Origin: Arthrobacter sulfonylureivorans
GTDB taxonomy: Bacteria > Actinomycetota > Actinomycetes > Actinomycetales > Micrococcaceae
Direction: 5' to 3'
Assembly: GCA_004000035.1 (NCBI GenBank)
Contig: RJAE01000015.1
Span: 1 to 64,000 of the forward strand
Length of the DNA stretch: 64,000 nucleotides
This document shows, piece by piece, positions 1-10,371 of this stretch (positions within the stretch are counted from its first letter, which is position 1; every line of letters starts with the position of its first letter). A model generated the notes under the pieces. The model made no database searches and was not told where the DNA came from. It worked only from the letters and a program-made list of their open reading frames with translations. A program made the position numbers and the translations under genes.

Positions 1-53
1 CAATCCCTGACCCATCCGCCATGGTCCCAGCCGCCCGCCGCTCGGCCCCAGAC

Positions 54-111
54 TTTCGCGAGCATTTCCCAAATGAGGCACGCGCCCCGTTTCGCGAGCA
101 CATTAGATGAG
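54..111. repeat. Short direct repeat upstream of the deacetylase gene
   Basis: An identical 11-base unit (TTTCGCGAGCA) occurs at 54-64 and 90-100, 36 bases apart, and each copy is followed by ATGAG about 9 or 6 bases later. It lies 120-180 bases before the deacetylase start and could be a pair of regulator sites or chance. Nothing else is recognisable in 1-232, which is otherwise gene-free. Confidence 0.3.
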
Positions 112-232
112 TCTCGTCGCCCTCTTGCCTATCTAGGCCTATCTGCCCCAAAATGGCGCCTAGCCGCGCGCGTCCCACGAACTGGACACCTCAGTTCCGG
201 CCGCACGGTGTTTGGGGGAAGGACGGTGCGCC

Positions 233-970
233 ATGCGTACCTGCCGTTTTTTGATCATCCTGGCTACTGTCCTGGGTCTCGTCACCGCCGGGTTCATGCC
301 CAGCGCCCAGGCCGCCATTCATTGGACCCAGAGCGAGGCGCGGGGGCCCAACCACACCAGCCGCGTGGTGCTGAGCTACGACGACTGTCCCAAGACCCTG
401 ACCTCCTTCAAGAAGGTCATCAAACACGCCAAAAAGAAGAACATTGGACTCGTCATCGCACCCACCGGCGGGTGTTTGCAGAAGTACAAGAAGAAGTACG
501 ACGTCGACCTGGCGAAGCTGGCCCGCTCGTACGGCCAGTACGTCATTAACCACAGCATTAACCACCGCGGGGACATGAAAAAGCTCAGCTGCGCTGCCGT
601 GGCCCGCGAACTGCGTGCTCCGGGTGTGGTGACCAATTACGGCCGCCCGCCGTTTGGCCGGATCGATGATTCGGTCCGCTGCGGCTACCGAAAGGCCGGC
701 ATGAAGCCGTGGCTGTGGACCAGAGGCAGCTATGACACCACGGGCAAGTCAAAAGCGCAGGTGGTCTCCACCGTGGCGAAGGTAGCCACCAAGGGCGGCA
801 CCATTTTGATGCATATGCAGTGGAACGGCTTCAACCCGGATGCCATCAGCAAGATCAAATCCAAACTGGCCGACCGCGGCCTCAAGGTATGCCGGGCTTA
901 CCGCGGCAAGGACAACAAAGGCTCAGTCATCACCAGTCCTGTGAAGCTGCCGTCAAAGCTGCCCTGCTAG
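233..970 (+). CDS. Secreted NodB-type polysaccharide deacetylase
   Basis: The 245-residue protein opens with a basic N terminus and a hydrophobic stretch ending in AQA, a typical signal peptide of about 27 residues, so it should be exported. The NodB homology fold shows as YDDCP (metal-site Asp pair), a His-Ser-x-x-His motif in NHSINH, RPPFG and a late LMH motif. Such enzymes remove acetyl groups from chitin-like or peptidoglycan sugars; the substrate here is unknown. The ATG at 233 is preferred over the TTG at 212 because GGAAGG precedes it and the signal peptide then begins normally. It converges with the next gene with a four-base overlap of 3' ends. The C terminus is lysine-rich. Family confidence is good, substrate unknown. 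Confidence 0.8.
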   Translation: MRTCRFLIILATVLGLVTAGFMPSAQAAIHWTQSEARGPNHTSRVVLSYDDCPKTLTSFKKVIKHAKKKNIGLVIAPTGGCLQKYKKKYDVDLAKLARSYGQYVINHSINHRGDMKKLSCAAVARELRAPGVVTNYGRPPFGRIDDSVRCGYRKAGMKPWLWTRGSYDTTGKSKAQVVSTVAKVATKGGTILMHMQWNGFNPDAISKIKSKLADRGLKVCRAYRGKDNKGSVITSPVKLPSKLPC

Positions 971-1671
971 CTGGCGCGGGCGTGGTAGTTCTCGTCCACG
1001 TATTCCGCCGTCACCAGGATCGGCAGATGGTCCGACTGGCCGCGCGGCAGTGTTTCCACGCTCTGGATATCCAGCCCCAGCGACGTGGCGAAATCGAAGT
1101 GGCCGCGGAAGAGCTTGTAGCGCGTGTAGGTCCTGCGGTTGCTCAACGTCAGCGCGTAGCCGGATTCCTTCAAATGCTCAACCAGGCTCTTCGTAAAGAA
1201 CGGGTAGTTGAAATCTCCCACCATCAACGTCATTTGCAGGCCGTCGCCGCCCATGCCCAGCAGCGCCTCGTGACCGGCCTTGATCTGGTGCCGGCGCAGG
1301 GAGTTGGTAGCCGTCAGAGGTGCGGCGTGGAAGTCGCCGATAACGACTTCGTGCTTGGTTTCGTTGTCCACCATTTTGACTCCGAGCAGCCGCTCATGAG
1401 CCGGCGCAAGCACATAATCGTGCAGCGATTTCTTCAGTTCAAAGGTGTTGGTATCGACCGCGGAGAATCTTTTTTCGTCGTAATAGACGGCCAGGCCGAG
1501 CCTGTTTCCCTTGGTCGAATCGGCCAACTGCAGATGGCCGAGCCTGTCCGGGAGCTTCTCGGTGTCTGCTTCCTGCAGGCACATGACGTCTACATCGTAG
1601 CGATCGGTCAGGTCTTCGAGTTCCGCGCTCGCACTGTGCTTCCGGAGGTTGTAGCTAATAGCTTTCAACAA
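967..1671 (-). CDS. Endonuclease/exonuclease/phosphatase family protein
   Basis: This 234-residue protein has the EEP-fold signatures in order: an early SYNLR strand, CLQEAD with the catalytic Glu, GDFN in the middle-to-late part and the C-terminal SDHLPI motif. Members hydrolyse phosphodiesters in nucleic acids or lipids; none of the motifs fixes the substrate here. The start is taken as TTG at 1671, because GGAAGGG lies seven bases before it and the conserved fold begins immediately after. An open frame continues upstream to 1890, but that extension is low-complexity and unlike the family. There is no signal peptide, so a cytoplasmic location is likely. It stands alone, divergent from the exonuclease gene beyond a 358-base gap. 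Confidence 0.75.
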   Translation of the reverse strand: MLKAISYNLRKHSASAELEDLTDRYDVDVMCLQEADTEKLPDRLGHLQLADSTKGNRLGLAVYYDEKRFSAVDTNTFELKKSLHDYVLAPAHERLLGVKMVDNETKHEVVIGDFHAAPLTATNSLRRHQIKAGHEALLGMGGDGLQMTLMVGDFNYPFFTKSLVEHLKESGYALTLSNRRTYTRYKLFRGHFDFATSLGLDIQSVETLPRGQSDHLPILVTAEYVDENYHARAS

Positions 1672-1795
1672 GGGATCACCCTTCCAAGGCGGCGGTAGTT
1701 GTTGCCTGCGGCCCATCCTACCGAGCCAATCTGGGTGATCCACACAGCCTCCGTCCGCCGGCGTCATGAAGGCGGCGCGTTCAGACCGTCCGGGT

Positions 1796-1820
1796 TCGAA
1801 ACTAAGATCGCTAGTTTCGA
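1796..1820. promoter_or_regulatory. Perfect 9-bp inverted repeat between divergent genes
   Basis: The arms TCGAAACTA and TAGTTTCGA are perfect complements separated by seven bases. The site sits in the 1672-2029 gap between the divergent EEP and exonuclease genes, so it could be a regulator site for either. No T-run follows, which argues against a terminator. No other feature is evident in this 358-base gap. Confidence 0.35.
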
Positions 1821-2029
1821 TGCTTACAGAGCCGCTAGAAATTACGACGGCGGCGCGTACGATTCCCGCTCTCGGCCACGATCCACCCACTTGCCAAGTC
1901 GACGACGCCCCTTGTTGTCCCGGCCATTTGGAAAAGCTGCCTCGCGAATCTTAGATGTCGCGTTTCACCACACTGTCCCTGCCGGGTTGTATGGTCGTGC
2001 TGACGCACGAGCGAATCTATGGGGGGACC

Positions 2030-3313
2030 ATGCAGCAGGGATACTTTGCGGTAATCGACACCGAGACGACGGGCTTGTTTCCGGGTGGCCACGACCGAAT
2101 AGCCGAAATCGCCATTGTCACACTGGATCGACGCGGAGTCGTCGTTGACCGGTGGGAGACGCTCATCAATCCGGGCAGGGATTTGGGCAAGCAGTCCTTA
2201 CATAAGATCCAGGCGCGGGACATCTTGGAAGCACCAACGTTTGCCGATATTGCAGACGAGATTTCCTGGCGCCTCTCTGGGACAGTCGTCACCGCGCACA
2301 ATCTCTCTTTCGACGCACGGTTCCTTGACGCCGAATTCCGCCGCGCCGGCCAACCATTGCCGGACTTCTACTTCCCACGCGGTTTATGCACGATGCGGAT
2401 GGCCCACGAATATCTTCCCGGTGCCGGCAGGTCTTTGCAGGACTGCTGCGATTCCTTCGGCATTGCGCTGGAGAACGCTCACTGCGCCGGTGACGATGCC
2501 GAAGCAACAGCGGTGTTGTTGTCCCGATATATGGAGCTGGACGCCCAGCTCAGCGACTGGGACATTCTGCTCAACGAGGCCACTTCCACCGGATGGCGCC
2601 ATGATCCTCCTGCGCAGCTGTTCCCACCGGCGATGAGGTCCACTGGAGCCAGGGAAGGACAGCACTTCCTAGAACGCATTGTCGTTTCGATGCCTGAATA
2701 CACCGGTCCGGCTGAACACGAGGAGTACCTTGCTCTGCTCGACCGCGCCCTGCTGGACAGCTATCTCTCTGCCCACGAGGAAGCACTGCTCGTCCAGACA
2801 GCAAACGAACTGGGGATCAGCCGATCACAGGCCGCCATTCTGCATGCTCAGTACTTCAATGAAGTGGTCGCGGCAGCGTGGTCGGACGGAGTCCTCACCG
2901 TCGACGAGATGCAGGACCTCGAGAAGATCGCCGTGCTCCTGCAGGTGAGCCCCGACGCGCTGGAGGCCGCCCGGCAGCCGCGCGAGGTTCGTGTTCCGTC
3001 AGGGCCGGGTAATGCTGACAAGGAATCTGACTCGAGCTTCAGGAGTCCGCTTCAGCCCGGCGATATGGTCGTGCTGACAGGAGATATGTCAAAGCCACGG
3101 GACGATATCGAGGGTCATCTGCGGGATGCGGGATACGTCCCGCACCGCGCCGTCACCAAGAAGGTCAAGCTGTTGGTCGCGGCCGATCCGGATTCCCTCT
3201 CCGGCAAGGCCCGAAAAGCCAGGGACTACGGCATCCCCGTCGTCGGGGAGGACTACTTGTGGCGGGCGCTTGCAAACGTCCCCGACCACAACGCCAATCT
3301 CGCCACTCGCTGA
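2030..3313 (+). CDS. DEDD-type 3'-5' exonuclease with C-terminal BRCT domain
   Basis: The 427-residue protein starts with a DnaQ/epsilon-type exonuclease domain (about residues 5-175). Exo I is VIDTETTG, Exo II is the HNLSFDARFL block, and the late HCAGDDAEATA block supplies the last His and Asp. A helical region (about 225-325, with SDGVLTVDE) resembles a TerB-like module. Residues about 345-425 form a BRCT domain ending in DYLWRAL. Proteins of this architecture are thought to act in DNA repair or replication-associated processing, with BRCT binding a partner or DNA ends. The ATG at 2030 is chosen because GGGGGG precedes it closely and the nuclease strand begins within five residues; the longer frame from 1955 adds nothing conserved. 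It is monocistronic. Confidence 0.85.
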   Translation: MQQGYFAVIDTETTGLFPGGHDRIAEIAIVTLDRRGVVVDRWETLINPGRDLGKQSLHKIQARDILEAPTFADIADEISWRLSGTVVTAHNLSFDARFLDAEFRRAGQPLPDFYFPRGLCTMRMAHEYLPGAGRSLQDCCDSFGIALENAHCAGDDAEATAVLLSRYMELDAQLSDWDILLNEATSTGWRHDPPAQLFPPAMRSTGAREGQHFLERIVVSMPEYTGPAEHEEYLALLDRALLDSYLSAHEEALLVQTANELGISRSQAAILHAQYFNEVVAAAWSDGVLTVDEMQDLEKIAVLLQVSPDALEAARQPREVRVPSGPGNADKESDSSFRSPLQPGDMVVLTGDMSKPRDDIEGHLRDAGYVPHRAVTKKVKLLVAADPDSLSGKARKARDYGIPVVGEDYLWRALANVPDHNANLATR

Positions 3314-3534
3314 CCGTTGCCCGGCACCGGATCCCCGTCCGGCCGCCGGAAAATGATTCCATCAACCCCTAGCACTCCCTCCGGATATAGGTAAAGCTGA
3401 AGCGAGGGGAATCAGGGCCCTGCCCACCCGGACCCACGCTGTTCTTCTCAAGCGGGCGGCCGGGACGGCCAGGACCCGATCCGCTCCTGCTTCCGGTATG
3501 GGACCGGATGACAAACACAGAGAGGTGTTGTGAG

Positions 3535-5040
3535 ATGACTGATTTGGCAAGCACACCGGGCCAAACCACCGAAGTCACTACGGGGCTCTACATTGGGGGT
3601 GAAGTCCGCGATACCGGCGAGACTTACCCCGTGGCGGATCCGGGCAAGCCGGATGTTGTGGTGGGATACGCCGCTGCCGCCTCCAAGCAGGATGTGTCCG
3701 ACGCCGTAGCCGCCGCTAAGTCTGCCTTCCCGGCTTGGGCTTCCCTCGGCGCGAAAGAACGGGCGGCCCAGCTTGCTGCAGCGATCGAAGGCCTCGCGGA
3801 TCTGCGGGACGAGGACGCGGCCATCCTGTCCCAAGAAAACGGAAAGATCCGGATGGAGGCCTGGATAGACGCCCTGGTCTTCGACATCCGCTTCCAGCTG
3901 GCCCTTTCCCTCGCCGACGAAGTGGATCAGGGCAAGGTCCTCGAACCGGCACCCGGCATTCCGGTGACCACCTCCGTGGCGTACCAGCCGCTGGGCGTGG
4001 TGACCGTCATCGTTCCCTTCAACTGGCCCATCGCCATCCTCGGTGCCTCGCTGCCGCACGCACTGCTGGCCGGCAACACAGCGATCGTGAAGCCGCCGCC
4101 CACCACGCCGCTGGCGATCACCCGGGTGGTGCAGCGTGTGGCGGAGAAGCTGCCGCCGGGCGTGCTGAACATCGTCACCGGCCACGACAGCGAGATGGGC
4201 GGCCTGATCCAGAACGACGACGTGGCGAAGGTCTGCTTCACCGGCAGCGTTGGCGGCGGCAAGAAAATGATGGAGATGGCCTCCAAGTCCCTGACCCGCG
4301 TCACGCTTGAACTCGGCGGCAACGACCCGGCGGTCTTCCTCGACGACGCCATTCTGGACGACACGCACTTGGACCGGCTGTATGCGGCAATCTTCGATAC
4401 CACCGGGCAGATCTGCATGAACGCCAAGCGCGTCTACGTGCACCGCTCGCGGATGGACGAACTGGTGGCAGGGCTGTCCGCCCGGTTGGAGAAAGCCGTC
4501 ATCGGTTACGGACTGGATGAGGGCACCACCATGGGCCCGCTGCACCAGCCCGCCCAGAAGACGTTCGTCGAAGAGCTCATCGCCGAGGCCAAGGCAGCCG
4601 GAGCGGACGTCCGCGAGTTCGGCGAGCTGCCCTCCGACCCCAAACTGCAGGGCGGCAACTTCCTGAAGCCGGCGCTGGTGGTGGACCCGGCGCCGGACCT
4701 CCGCGTGGTCACCCAGGAACAGTTCGGCCCGGTCATCCCGATCATCCCCTTTGATACCGAAGAGGAAGCGGTGGCCGCCGCGAACGACACCTGGGCAGGC
4801 CTCTGCGGTTCCGTGTGGACCGCGGACAAGGACAAGGCCAACGCAATTGCGGCGCAGCTGGTCTGCGGCTACGTCTGGGTCAACGACCACGGCGCCACCC
4901 GGCTTGACCTGCGGGCACCGTTCGGCGGCATGAAGCACTCCGGCTTCGGCCGCGAGCAGGGCATCGAAGGCGTCCGGGCGTTCCAGGACACCCGGTCCAT
5001 CGCGCACCTGGATGAAGCAGCGGCGGCCGCGGGCCACTAA
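3535..5040 (+). CDS. NAD(P)-dependent aldehyde dehydrogenase, aromatic aldehyde type likely
   Basis: This 501-residue protein is full length for the ALDH superfamily. The NAD-binding PFNWP block lies near residue 160, the catalytic-base motif ELGGN near 260, and the nucleophile in GQICMNAKR near 300. It oxidises an aldehyde to the acid. Its convergent position against the ligM/gal operon makes a vanillin- or benzaldehyde-type substrate plausible, but this is inference from context. The ATG at 3535 follows GAGAGG at suitable spacing; the alternative ATG at 3508 has weaker support. The gap before it (3314-3534) shows no gene. Alternative assignments are succinate-semialdehyde or salicylaldehyde dehydrogenase. 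Confidence 0.8.
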   Translation: MTDLASTPGQTTEVTTGLYIGGEVRDTGETYPVADPGKPDVVVGYAAAASKQDVSDAVAAAKSAFPAWASLGAKERAAQLAAAIEGLADLRDEDAAILSQENGKIRMEAWIDALVFDIRFQLALSLADEVDQGKVLEPAPGIPVTTSVAYQPLGVVTVIVPFNWPIAILGASLPHALLAGNTAIVKPPPTTPLAITRVVQRVAEKLPPGVLNIVTGHDSEMGGLIQNDDVAKVCFTGSVGGGKKMMEMASKSLTRVTLELGGNDPAVFLDDAILDDTHLDRLYAAIFDTTGQICMNAKRVYVHRSRMDELVAGLSARLEKAVIGYGLDEGTTMGPLHQPAQKTFVEELIAEAKAAGADVREFGELPSDPKLQGGNFLKPALVVDPAPDLRVVTQEQFGPVIPIIPFDTEEEAVAAANDTWAGLCGSVWTADKDKANAIAAQLVCGYVWVNDHGATRLDLRAPFGGMKHSGFGREQGIEGVRAFQDTRSIAHLDEAAAAAGH

Positions 5041-5147
5041 CAACAACAACCACGCGTGGCCAGCCTTTCCTCGGGCTGGTCACGTGCCGTTTCGACCGTG
5101 CGGCCGGCCAGTCGACCTCAGCGTGTCGGTCTCCGCCGGAGAAGCGG

Positions 5148-5271
5148 GCGCCACATTGAGGCATCCTGCCCAAGGACAGCTGACGGATCCGGCACCCGGT
5201 TGTGCACGCGGCCTGAAGCCATCGCCGGACGAGCGCAAGGCGTCCTGCGCCTCACCGGGGGAATGTGGCGC
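5148..5271. repeat. Intergenic inverted-repeat element, copy 1
   Basis: GCGCCACATT at 5148-5157 is answered by its exact complement AATGTGGCGC at 5262-5271, giving a 124-base element in the gap between two convergent genes. The sequence just outside the right end (ending in ACCGCCGG) also matches copy 2. The interior is GC-rich and differs between copies. See the family finding. Confidence 0.6.
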
Positions 5272-5312
5272 GGGCTATACCGCCGGCCAGCCACACCCCG
5301 CTAAAGTCCGGC

Positions 5313-6776
<1,464 letters not shown>

Positions 6777-6821
6777 TCAGGCATGCTGTTCGATGGCGGG
6801 TGGCAGGGGAACCGGCGTGTG

Positions 6822-7508
6822 TCAGCTGCCGGACTCCTCGGCTGCCCGCATGATGGCAGTGGCAACGCTCTTCAGGTGCTTCTCCATGGCTGCTGCGGCC
6901 CGCTCCGGGTCCTTGGCGCAGACGGCGTCCACAATCTCCAAGTGTTCGGGCAGGGAGACGGTGGGCCGCCCCGGCTGCATGGCCAGCCGGAACTGGAAAC
7001 GGACGCTCTGGCCGCGCAGCCGCGCGATCAGGGCTGCCGCCGTGTTGTGCCCGCCCAGTTCAATGACCCGGCGGTGCAGCGTTTTATTGCAGTCCGAGTA
7101 CTTCAGCAGGTCCCCGGTTTCCACGGCCTCGCTCATGGTCCGGCCGAGCGCCTGAAGTTCCTGCACGTCCTCGTCGGTGACGTGTTTTGCTGCCTTCGCG
7201 GCGCAGATGGCCTCCAGCGCGGCGCGGACTTCGGTGATCTCCACGGCTTCCTCTACCGAAACTGCCCGGACCCGGGCGCCCCGGTTTTGGATCCGTTCCA
7301 CCAGCCCCTCCAGCGTCAGTTCCGCCAGCGCGGCCCGGACGGTGGCGCGGCTGGCGTTGAACTCGGCGCAGATGTCCGCCTCCACCAACCGTTGGTTGGG
7401 GACCAGTTCGCCCCGGTCAATAGCCTTCTTCAGCCCGGCGACGACGGCGGAGGAGTCGGTGGACTTCGGGACGGCGGTTGGGGTGGTGCTCACGGGAGGC
7501 TGCTCCAT
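6822..7508 (-). CDS. GntR-family (FCD) transcriptional regulator
   Basis: This 228-residue protein has an N-terminal winged helix (about residues 15-80, with NASRATVRAALAEL as the recognition region) and an all-helical FCD ligand domain (about 90-220). The FCD metal/acid-binding positions fall in the HRRVIEL and LPEHLEIVDAV segments. FCD regulators usually repress and respond to carboxylates, which suits a pathway making oxaloacetate and 4-oxalomesaconate. It lies inside the operon it probably controls, between the dioxygenase and ligM. The likely operator is the palindrome at 11149-11176 ahead of galB. The effector is inferred, not shown. Confidence 0.85.
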   Translation of the reverse strand: MEQPPVSTTPTAVPKSTDSSAVVAGLKKAIDRGELVPNQRLVEADICAEFNASRATVRAALAELTLEGLVERIQNRGARVRAVSVEEAVEITEVRAALEAICAAKAAKHVTDEDVQELQALGRTMSEAVETGDLLKYSDCNKTLHRRVIELGGHNTAAALIARLRGQSVRFQFRLAMQPGRPTVSLPEHLEIVDAVCAKDPERAAAAMEKHLKSVATAIMRAAEESGS

Positions 7509-7559
7509 GCTGGATAGTGTGCTGACAAAGTTGTTGCCAATAACCTAGCCCACCCGGAC

Positions 7560-8522
7560 TCAGCGCTCGTCCGGTACATCGATCGGCGGCGTGCCGTGGG
7601 TATGGAAGGTGGAGATGGTCTGCATCCCCCAGGCCTGGCCCTTCTTGCGTTCCGCCTCGCTCCACACCACCGGCTCCCAGTCCGGTGCCAGCAGTAGCCG
7701 CGCCCCGGCGTTGGCGAACTCAATGCGGTTGCCGCCCGGCTCGTAGACGTAGAGGAAAAACGTCTGGTTGATGGTGTGCTTGTGCGGCCCGGACTCGATG
7801 TGGATCCCGTTTTCCAGGAAGATGTCCGCGGCCTTGAGGATGTCTTCCCGGGTATCCGGCGCGAAGGCGATGTGGTGCAGCCGGCCTGAGGCGCCCAAAT
7901 TGTCCGCGGAGTAGACCAGGTCGTAGGACTTCTGGCCGAACCGGAACCAGTGCGCCGCGGTGCGTCCGTTGTCCAGCCGGATCAGTTCGCTGTCCTTCAG
8001 CCCCAGCACCTCGGCGGAGAACGTGGCGTTCTCCTCCACGTTGGCCGCCAGGTAGTTGATGTGGTCCAGCCGGCGCGCGTTGACCCCGTGGCCGGGGAAG
8101 CGGGAGGCCTGGTTCTTCAGCGCCGGCTTGTCGTCCGAGGCCTGGTACCACTCGGTCTCGTAGTAGACGGACATCGGGTGCCCGTCGGGATCGGTGAAGT
8201 GGAACGATGGTCCGACGCCGAATTCGCCGTCCCGCCACTCCCCGCCGAGTCCGGCCTCCTGGATCGAGCCGACCAGCCGTTCCAGCGCCTCTGGCGACGC
8301 CGCCCGGTGGGCGACGAGTCCCACGCCGGAGGCCGCGCGCGGGGTGAGCTTGATGCTCCAGTTCTCGTAATCGTCCCAGGTGCGGAGGAAGACCGATTCG
8401 CCGGCGCGGCCGACCTCCCGCATGGCCAGCAGGTCGTTGAAGAACCAGTAGCTCTCGTCGAATTTATCCGTAAAGAGCTCGATGTTGCCGAGATGGGCGA
8501 TATCGCCGTGGTGGGGTTTCAT
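7560..8522 (-). CDS. Type I (VOC-fold) extradiol ring-cleavage dioxygenase
   Basis: The 320-residue protein has two VOC domains, the length and layout of catechol 2,3-dioxygenase/BphC-type enzymes. The C-terminal domain carries the iron ligands: His154 in LDHINY, His216/217 in LHHIAF and Glu268 in NRIEF. It should cleave a catecholic ring next to the hydroxyls using Fe(II) and O2. The neighbours GalD, GalB and GalC act on 4-oxalomesaconate, so gallate, 3-O-methylgallate or protocatechuate are the candidate substrates. Known gallate and protocatechuate 4,5-dioxygenases are LigAB-type and unrelated. The ATG at 8522 is preferred over 8528 because AAGG is then correctly spaced. It follows galD by nine bases. 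Confidence 0.8.
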   Translation of the reverse strand: MKPHHGDIAHLGNIELFTDKFDESYWFFNDLLAMREVGRAGESVFLRTWDDYENWSIKLTPRAASGVGLVAHRAASPEALERLVGSIQEAGLGGEWRDGEFGVGPSFHFTDPDGHPMSVYYETEWYQASDDKPALKNQASRFPGHGVNARRLDHINYLAANVEENATFSAEVLGLKDSELIRLDNGRTAAHWFRFGQKSYDLVYSADNLGASGRLHHIAFAPDTREDILKAADIFLENGIHIESGPHKHTINQTFFLYVYEPGGNRIEFANAGARLLLAPDWEPVVWSEAERKKGQAWGMQTISTFHTHGTPPIDVPDER

Positions 8523-8531
8523 GCTCATCCT

Positions 8532-9686
8532 TCAAATGGTTGCGGGTGGGTGTTCACGGGGAAAGACGGTGCCGTCGAACAGCTTCCGCGCCGTCCGCAG
8601 CACCGTGGAGGACCTGGTGGTGAGGCCGGCTGGACCCTGTTCCAGTTCCGCGCCCACGTCCAGGTAGCCGGTGGGATGCTCCAGCCGCAGCGGCCCGCCG
8701 TCCGCGGGCAACTGCGCCAGTTCATGTCCGACGGCGTCCGGCAGCTGGATGCCGGCCGCCACCGTGGTGCCGCCGAGCACGCCGATGGAGGTGTGGCAGC
8801 GCACCGGCAGGAAGCTGCGGGTGGTCACCGTCCCGCCGTGGCGCGGTGGAGCGAGCAGCACCAGCTTGGGCACCGTCTTGCCGGAGACGTCGCCCATGCC
8901 CATCAGCTCCGCGGCTGCCAGCCTGATCCGGGCCAGCCGGCCGGCCAGCTCGGCGTTGGCCTCCAGCTCGGCCGGACTCTCGGTGCCGCTGACACCCAGG
9001 TCGGAGGCCCGCATAAGCACCGACGGCATGCCGTTGTCCACGCAGGTGACTTCGACGCCGTCCACCACATCCGTGGTGTTGCCGGTGGGCAGCAGGGCTC
9101 CGGTCGAGGAACCGGCGGTGTCCGCGAAGTCCAGGGTGACGGGGGCTGCCGTGCCGGGCACGCCGTCGATGGCCGCGCCGCCGCGGTAGTCCACGCGGCC
9201 GCCGGGGGTCGCGAAAGTAGCCGTGGCAATGCTGTCCGAATTCACCATCCGGATGCGCACCGCCGTCGTGCTTTCCTGCGCCGGGACCAGGCCGCGCTCG
9301 ACGGCGAAGGGGCCGATGCCGGCGAGGATGTTGCCGCAGTTCTGGCTGTCCGAGACCGTGGGTTCGTCGACGGCCACCTGCAGGAACAGGTAGTCCACGT
9401 CGGCGGTGCCGTCGGCCGACGGCGAGACCACCGCCACCTTGCTGGTCAGCGGGTGTGCCCCGCCGATGCCGTCGATCTGGCGGGGATCCGGGCTGCCCAT
9501 GATGCGCAGCAGGAAGTCGTCCCGCTCGGCCGGGTCGGGCGGCAGGTCGTCGGCCAGGAAGTAGGCGCCCTTGGAGGTGCCGCCGCGCATCAGCAGGCAG
9601 CGCACGCCGTCGTCGTAGTTCCGGGCCCCGCCGGGGTCCTGCCCCGCGTCCGGAAGCCGGGCGCCGCCGTCGTGCTCAGCCGTCAT
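8532..9686 (-). CDS. galD: 4-oxalomesaconate tautomerase (PrpF/GalD family)
   Basis: The 384-residue protein belongs to the PrpF isomerase family: RGGTSKGAYF near the N terminus, IDGIGGAHPLTSKVAVV near residue 80, and SQNCGNI with the catalytic-type Cys near 120. GalD interconverts keto and enol forms of 4-oxalomesaconate after gallate ring cleavage. PrpF (2-methylaconitate isomerase) is the paralogous alternative, but galB and galC next door favour GalD. The ATG at 9686 lies within the end of galC, an 11-base overlap that implies translational coupling. The enzyme is cytoplasmic. Symbol by analogy with Pseudomonas putida. Confidence 0.8.
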   Translation of the reverse strand: MTAEHDGGARLPDAGQDPGGARNYDDGVRCLLMRGGTSKGAYFLADDLPPDPAERDDFLLRIMGSPDPRQIDGIGGAHPLTSKVAVVSPSADGTADVDYLFLQVAVDEPTVSDSQNCGNILAGIGPFAVERGLVPAQESTTAVRIRMVNSDSIATATFATPGGRVDYRGGAAIDGVPGTAAPVTLDFADTAGSSTGALLPTGNTTDVVDGVEVTCVDNGMPSVLMRASDLGVSGTESPAELEANAELAGRLARIRLAAAELMGMGDVSGKTVPKLVLLAPPRHGGTVTTRSFLPVRCHTSIGVLGGTTVAAGIQLPDAVGHELAQLPADGGPLRLEHPTGYLDVGAELEQGPAGLTTRSSTVLRTARKLFDGTVFPREHPPATI

Positions 9687-10371
9687 AGTCCTCAGCCGCC
9701 ACATACTGCACCCCGAGCTTTTCCAGCAGCGGCCGCAGGCCGTAGTAGTCCAGGCCCAGCGTGCCCTCCTGGAACAGGGAGCGGGTCTTCGCTTCCTTGG
9801 CCTCGCGCGCCTCCGATGCCTCGATCGCGGCCGGGACGTCCAGCCGCGGCACGCAGACCACGCCGTCGTCGTCGGCCAGCACCACGTCGCCGGGCCGCAC
9901 CGTGATCCGGCCCAGGGTGATGGGCACGTTGACCGCGCCCGCGGTGGCCTTCACCGTGCCCTGCGCGTGCACGGCCGCAGACCAGGCCGGGAAGCCCATC
10001 GCCTGAAGTTCGGCGACGTCGCGGATCCCGGTGCTGGTGACCACGCCGCGCACACCGCGGTGCTGCAGGGCGGTGGCGAACAGCTCGCCGAACAGCCCGT
10101 CGGTGCACTCGGAAGTGGTGGTGACCACCAGCATGTCGCCGGGCCGGCATTGCTCGATGGCCGCGTGGATCATCAGGTTGTCGCCGGGCCAGCAGAGCAC
10201 CGTCACGGCGGTGCCGGCCACCCGGGCGCCGGACTGGATGGGCCGGAACTGCGGGCCGGCCAGGCCGGTGCGGCCCATCGCCTCGTGCACCGTGGCCACG
10301 CCGAAGCCGGCGAGCGCGTCGACGTCGGCCAGCTCGGCCCGCGGCGGATTGGTGACAATGACGTTTTTCAT
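9676..10371 (-). CDS. galC: 4-carboxy-4-hydroxy-2-oxoadipate aldolase (LigK/GalC family)
   Basis: The 231-residue protein is a class II pyruvate aldolase of the RraA-like fold. It shows VATVHEAMGR near residue 30, a GDNLMIHAAI block near 65, and the GIRD catalytic Arg-Asp motif near 115. The family cleaves 4-carboxy-4-hydroxy-2-oxoadipate to pyruvate plus oxaloacetate and usually also decarboxylates oxaloacetate. It starts with ATG at 10371, overlapping the galB stop as ATGA, and ends inside galD, so three enzymes of consecutive steps are translationally coupled. The HMG aldolase activity common in the family is an alternative substrate. Confidence 0.85.
   Translation of the reverse strand: MKNVIVTNPPRAELADVDALAGFGVATVHEAMGRTGLAGPQFRPIQSGARVAGTAVTVLCWPGDNLMIHAAIEQCRPGDMLVVTTTSECTDGLFGELFATALQHRGVRGVVTSTGIRDVAELQAMGFPAWSAAVHAQGTVKATAGAVNVPITLGRITVRPGDVVLADDDGVVCVPRLDVPAAIEASEAREAKEAKTRSLFQEGTLGLDYYGLRPLLEKLGVQYVAAEDYDG

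Noticed and set aside
1785-1830. tRNA-like GGTTCGAAA string
   Set aside because: The flanking bases do not form a T-stem, and no acceptor or anticodon stem can be built. It is part of a 9-base inverted repeat instead.
3448-5049. 533-codon frame antisense to the aldehyde dehydrogenase
   Set aside because: The sense frame carries all ALDH motifs; the antisense frame has none.
7950-9905. Plus-strand open frame of 651 codons opposite the dioxygenase and galD
   Set aside because: Same reason: shadow of motif-bearing minus-strand genes, no family signature.
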